Of a DNA stretch of 64,000 nt, positions 61,609-64,000 are shown piece after piece (within the stretch, counting starts at the first letter, position 1; every line of letters begins with the position of its first letter). Source of the stretch: UBA5364 sp050259235 (GTDB lineage: Bacteria; Bacillota_I; Bacilli_A; RF39; UBA660); the NCBI GenBank assembly GCA_050259235.1, contig JBLNAG010000002.1, positions 1 to 64,000 of the forward strand, written 5' to 3'. The translations under genes were made by a program, and so were the position numbers. A model generated the notes under the pieces. It saw nothing but the letters and a program-made list of their open reading frames with translations. It ran no database searches and was not told where the DNA came from.

Positions 61609-62448
61609 TTATTTCTTATTTTTAAATTGATTTTTAAAAAAATTAATTATTCTCTTCCAAAAATTATTTTTTGGTTTATTCTTACTTCCAGAGTTGTTGT
61701 TTCCAGTATCTGGTAATGGATTTTCATTACCTGTATTAGGTCCTTCTATCTTTTTAGGAAGTAGCAATACCCGTTCATTGTTATACACTATCCACTGTCC
61801 TTCTGCTATTTTATACCATGTATATCCATCTACAGATTTAGTTTCATAATAATTATAAATACCATTTTCTATAGCTAAACCAATTACTTGCTCATTAATT
61901 CCAGTATTAACATATACATTCAAATCACTAACTAAAACTCTCAATTGGTCTTTATTTGCGTCTCTTTCTACAATAGGAGTAACTTTTAAAAGTTCAAAAG
62001 TTTTATCACCAAATATATAATCATAAGGATCAATTACATTGTTATCTTTAATAACTTCAAAGTGTAAATGACCCGCAGTAACAGTACCAGTTGCTCCCAT
62101 ATAACCTATTACTTGCCCAGCTTGAACGCTATCACCATTCTTCACAGGAACACTATTTTGTTTCAAATGTACATACCTTGTTTTATATCCATTACCATGA
62201 TTGATTACAACTTGGTTTCCATAACTAGCACCACCTACGTAACCCGGAATATCATTTATTGCTAATTCCACTGTTCCACTTGCTACTGCTAGTATGTAGT
62301 CAAAACCTCCAACTCCATCAATATTAGCAACAATATCTATTCCTAAATGGTAATCATTTATTTGTTGTCCATTAAGCCAATATGTTCTATCGCCAAATTT
62401 CGATATAAGCATAGGAGGATAATTTTGTAGTATTTTAATATTTATCAC
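61609..62448 (-). CDS. M23 peptidase without signal peptide, basic amphipathic C-terminus
   Basis: A 279-residue protein with an M23/LytM domain (~15-145): FGDRTYWLNG, DYHLGIDIV and AGHLHFEVI give the zinc ligands. An SH3-like wall-binding domain (~165-235) follows, then a Pro/Asn linker with LPDTG and a basic amphipathic end (FWKRIINFFKNQFKNKK). No signal peptide is seen; the apparent start is a GTG inside GAGGGGTG, so the true start is uncertain. The layout resembles phage-type endolysins, but no other phage genes are nearby. Confidence 0.75.
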   Translation of the reverse strand: MINIKILQNYPPMLISKFGDRTYWLNGQQINDYHLGIDIVANIDGVGGFDYILAVASGTVELAINDIPGYVGGASYGNQVVINHGNGYKTRYVHLKQNSVPVKNGDSVQAGQVIGYMGATGTVTAGHLHFEVIKDNNVIDPYDYIFGDKTFELLKVTPIVERDANKDQLRVLVSDLNVYVNTGINEQVIGLAIENGIYNYYETKSVDGYTWYKIAEGQWIVYNNERVLLLPKKIEGPNTGNENPLPDTGNNNSGSKNKPKNNFWKRIINFFKNQFKNKK

Positions 62449-62551
62449 CCCTCAAAAAATTAGTAAAGAGTTTTATTTAACTTTCAAAACCCTTTATCTA
62501 TTATATTTAATAATAAAGCTTTGTTGTGTACAATTCAAATATTCCATAAAT

Positions 62552-62578
62552 AAAAAAAGCACCAATATGGCGCTTTTA
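62552..62578 (-). terminator. Intrinsic terminator after 62583..63191
   Basis: AAAAGCGCC pairs with GGTGCTTTT across ATAT on the minus strand and runs into seven T residues. Confidence 0.75.
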
Positions 62579-62582
62579 ATAA

Positions 62583-63191
62583 TTATTTTTTATAAGTGTT
62601 ATACTCTATTTTCAACCAATTCGTAAGACTAGCAACTTTACTCATATTAACCGATTCTTCATAAAGTAACTCATAGAATGTTTTATATTTATATGGTTCT
62701 TCTTTATAATTAATAATTATACTTAGTTGTGTTTTCTTTTTTTCAGATAACACTTCATTATCACTTAAAACCATTGAATTATATTTATCAAATTCATTTA
62801 AACATTTTTCGTTTTTATTTAATTTTAATAACTCATATTTATTAGCATATTCTTTATTTTTGAAACTCATTAATTTTAGATTTTTATATGTTTTGTTTTC
62901 TAAATCATTAGTTAATAAGTAACACTTCTTAATATCTAATACTAATGAATTATATGTATCCTTTAACCTTTTATCTGTAGTTTTAATTGGTTTTAATTCT
63001 TGCCAATCATTATTGACTGTTATTTCATCCATATTAGTTTTAATTATATTTATATTATAGTCTAATACACTATATATCTCTTTATATGTTTCTCCTAATA
63101 ATACTTTATTTGGTTCATAAATACTAAATATAGCTATAGTTATAGCAATAATCGCAACAACAGCAACAATTAAATAATCTTTTTTTTCCAT
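62583..63191 (-). CDS. Hypothetical membrane-anchored protein, ~202 aa
   Basis: Not recognised. One N-terminal transmembrane helix (LIVAVVAIIAITIAIFSIY, ~5-23) is followed by a Lys/Asn/Leu-rich, helix-forming outside region with no motif. ATG 63191 is preferred because AGGTGAAG precedes it; the GTG at 63200 sits inside that site. Terminators flank it on both sides, so it looks monocistronic. Confidence 0.6.
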   Translation of the reverse strand: MEKKDYLIVAVVAIIAITIAIFSIYEPNKVLLGETYKEIYSVLDYNINIIKTNMDEITVNNDWQELKPIKTTDKRLKDTYNSLVLDIKKCYLLTNDLENKTYKNLKLMSFKNKEYANKYELLKLNKNEKCLNEFDKYNSMVLSDNEVLSEKKKTQLSIIINYKEEPYKYKTFYELLYEESVNMSKVASLTNWLKIEYNTYKK

Positions 63192-63229
63192 ATACTTCAC
63201 CTATTTTAATTATACCATAATTGTATAAA

Positions 63230-63260
63230 TAAAAAAACTCCTTTTAAGAGAAGTTTATTT
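63230..63260 (-). terminator. Intrinsic terminator after the ferritin-like gene
   Basis: AAACTTC pairs with GGAGTTT (one G-T pair) across an 8-base loop, then a minus-strand T-run. Confidence 0.65.
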
Positions 63261-63289
63261 TTATATTTTATTATTGCACCTTTTAAAGA

Positions 63290-63799
63290 TTACGGTTTAT
63301 TTTTTTCTAAACTATTATACAGTTCATTAAATATTTTTAAATGTCCCTCTTCATCTTGAATAATTCGTGCAAGTAAAGCTTTAATATATTTATCATTAAT
63401 CATTTCTTTATGAATCTCATATTGTTTAATTGCTGAGACTTCGGCTTTAATATCAGCATGTAGCATTTCCCTTATTTCATCAGTATAATTAACATTTTCA
63501 CTATTCCAATGTATTACATTATCACTTTCAGCATTAACAGTTGCAAAAATAGGATTTAATCCTAACTTTAAAATTGTCTTACCAAGTAATTCTAAATGAT
63601 GCATTTCAACTATCGCTATTTTTTCTAACTCTTTAGCAAATTCATCCCATTTACCATCCTGCAAAAAGTTTTGATACATATATAAATGAATAGCTGTTTC
63701 TTCACTAACTGTACCAGCATAATCTTGGAGTAATATCATTGCATATTCAACATTAGGCATCTCAACTTTAATATCAGGGTAAGTATCATTCATTTTCAT
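63290..63799 (-). CDS. Ferritin-like diiron/dimanganese protein
   Basis: A 169-residue four-helix-bundle protein. Metal ligands are seen in SEETAIHLYMYQ (~32-43), VEMHHLELLG (~69-78), EVSAIKQYEIH (~125-135) and QDEEGHLKIF (~150-159), i.e. two E-x2-H pairs plus Glu residues, as in rubrerythrin/bacterioferritin-like and manganese-catalase-like proteins. No rubredoxin domain is present. It may store iron or detoxify peroxide. GGGTGATAAT precedes the ATG. Confidence 0.8.
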   Translation of the reverse strand: MKMNDTYPDIKVEMPNVEYAMILLQDYAGTVSEETAIHLYMYQNFLQDGKWDEFAKELEKIAIVEMHHLELLGKTILKLGLNPIFATVNAESDNVIHWNSENVNYTDEIREMLHADIKAEVSAIKQYEIHKEMINDKYIKALLARIIQDEEGHLKIFNELYNSLEKNKP

Positions 63800-63850
63800 A
63801 TTATCACCCGATTAAAAATATGCATTCATTATTTAAATATGCCTATATAA

Positions 63851-64000
63851 CTAATATAATTTACCATATCTCTTTTGCTTACATTTTTCATATTTGTTAG
63901 TATCATGTTCAATATATCTTTCTACTATAGGAGAACTAGTATCTAGTTCTTTTACAATCCCTTCTTCTCTACTTACAATAATTGGGGGGATAACACAAAC
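63851..64000 (-). CDS. C-terminal fragment of an unidentified protein (cut by window edge)
   Basis: The last 49 codons of a gene that enters from the right edge, open to the boundary and ending in TAG at 63853-63851. The tail is hydrophilic (IVSREEGIVKELDTSSP, then a KQKRYGKLY end). Nothing identifies the family. It ends 52 bases before the ferritin-like gene start. Confidence 0.55.
   Translation of the reverse strand, partial: VCVIPPIIVSREEGIVKELDTSSPIVERYIEHDTNKYEKCKQKRYGKLY

Noticed and set aside
61609..62448. LPDTG as a sortase cell-wall sorting signal
   Set aside because: A sortase signal needs a following hydrophobic helix; here the sequence is polar then amphipathic and basic, and there is no N-terminal signal peptide.
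61609..62448. Part of a prophage
   Set aside because: No terminase, portal, tail, holin or integrase gene occurs anywhere near; neighbours are ordinary chromosomal genes.
1..64000. CRISPR arrays
   Set aside because: No run of regularly spaced direct repeats and no cas-like protein was seen.
1..64000. tRNA and rRNA genes
   Set aside because: No cloverleaf-like or rRNA-like conserved blocks were noticed; the only structural RNA found is RNase P RNA. A tRNA scan would settle it.
1..64000. UGA read as tryptophan (mollicute code)
   Set aside because: gpsB and yqfC end in TGA at the expected family length and tryptophans are encoded by TGG.

Overview
The window is about 30% G+C by eye and almost fully coding. 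Nearly every gene lies on the minus strand; only a radical SAM gene (47289..48218) and a small Tyr/Pro-rich gene (49190..49408) run the other way. Gene content and order point to a spore-forming, low-GC Bacillota of the Bacilli type. The conserved blocks are yqfC-yqfD-ybeY-dgkA-cdd-era-yqzL-recO, rlmN-prpC-prkC-rsgA-rpe, rodZ-pgsA-recA-rny, gpsB-rnpB and sigF-spoVAC-spoVAD-spoVAE. Pyruvate:ferredoxin oxidoreductase suggests anaerobic metabolism. UGA is a stop codon (gpsB and yqfC end in it), so this is not a UGA-recoding mollicute. I cannot name the species; an uncultured gut Bacilli lineage would fit.

Layout, left to right: the start of a prepilin-like gene cut by the window edge; glyS with a TIM-barrel gene behind a T-box leader; the recO-era-yqf block; a pheS-pheT operon behind a classical Phe T-box; gltX; then a cassette holding a prepilin-C-type-lectin gene inserted at the 3' end of nifJ. 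Next come nifJ, the rpe-rsgA-prkC-prpC-rlmN block, secG, an M16 peptidase pair, deoD, SOS-type uvrA, the spoVA/sigF/spoIIAA sporulation locus, clpC, a MurJ/SpoVB-like flippase, cse60, cell-wall peptidases, transporters, rny, recA, pgsA, rodZ, the RNase P RNA, gpsB, a two-gene cohesin/dockerin surface-protease operon, and a right end of poorly characterised genes.

The strongest candidates for an undescribed system are these. (1) The 552-residue prepilin at 15248..16906 ends in a C-type-lectin/FGE-like domain whose last ~165 bp jump to about 55-60% G+C and C-ending codons. This is how a diversity-generating retroelement (DGR) variable region looks, and a 10-bp hairpin with a GGCA loop lies just downstream. 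A paralogous prepilin starts at the left edge. No reverse transcriptase or template repeat is in the window. (2) The cassette is bounded by an 86-bp direct repeat of the nifJ 3' end, two copies exactly 2040 bp apart with 84 of 86 bases identical. (3) The sigF locus has no spoIIAB, and the SpoIIAA-like protein has Lys58 where the phosphorylated Ser58 should be, so control of forespore sigma appears rewired. (4) A papain-like protease with a C-terminal dockerin is followed 3 bp later by a membrane-anchored cohesin-like protein.

Several regulatory sites could be read directly: two SOS boxes sharing CAAACAAAYGTTYG, a sigma-G-type promoter before spoVAC, a sigma-K-type promoter before the coat-like gene, two T-box leaders and many intrinsic terminators that overlap stop codons. 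All identifications rest on motif and family recognition by eye; no database search was run.
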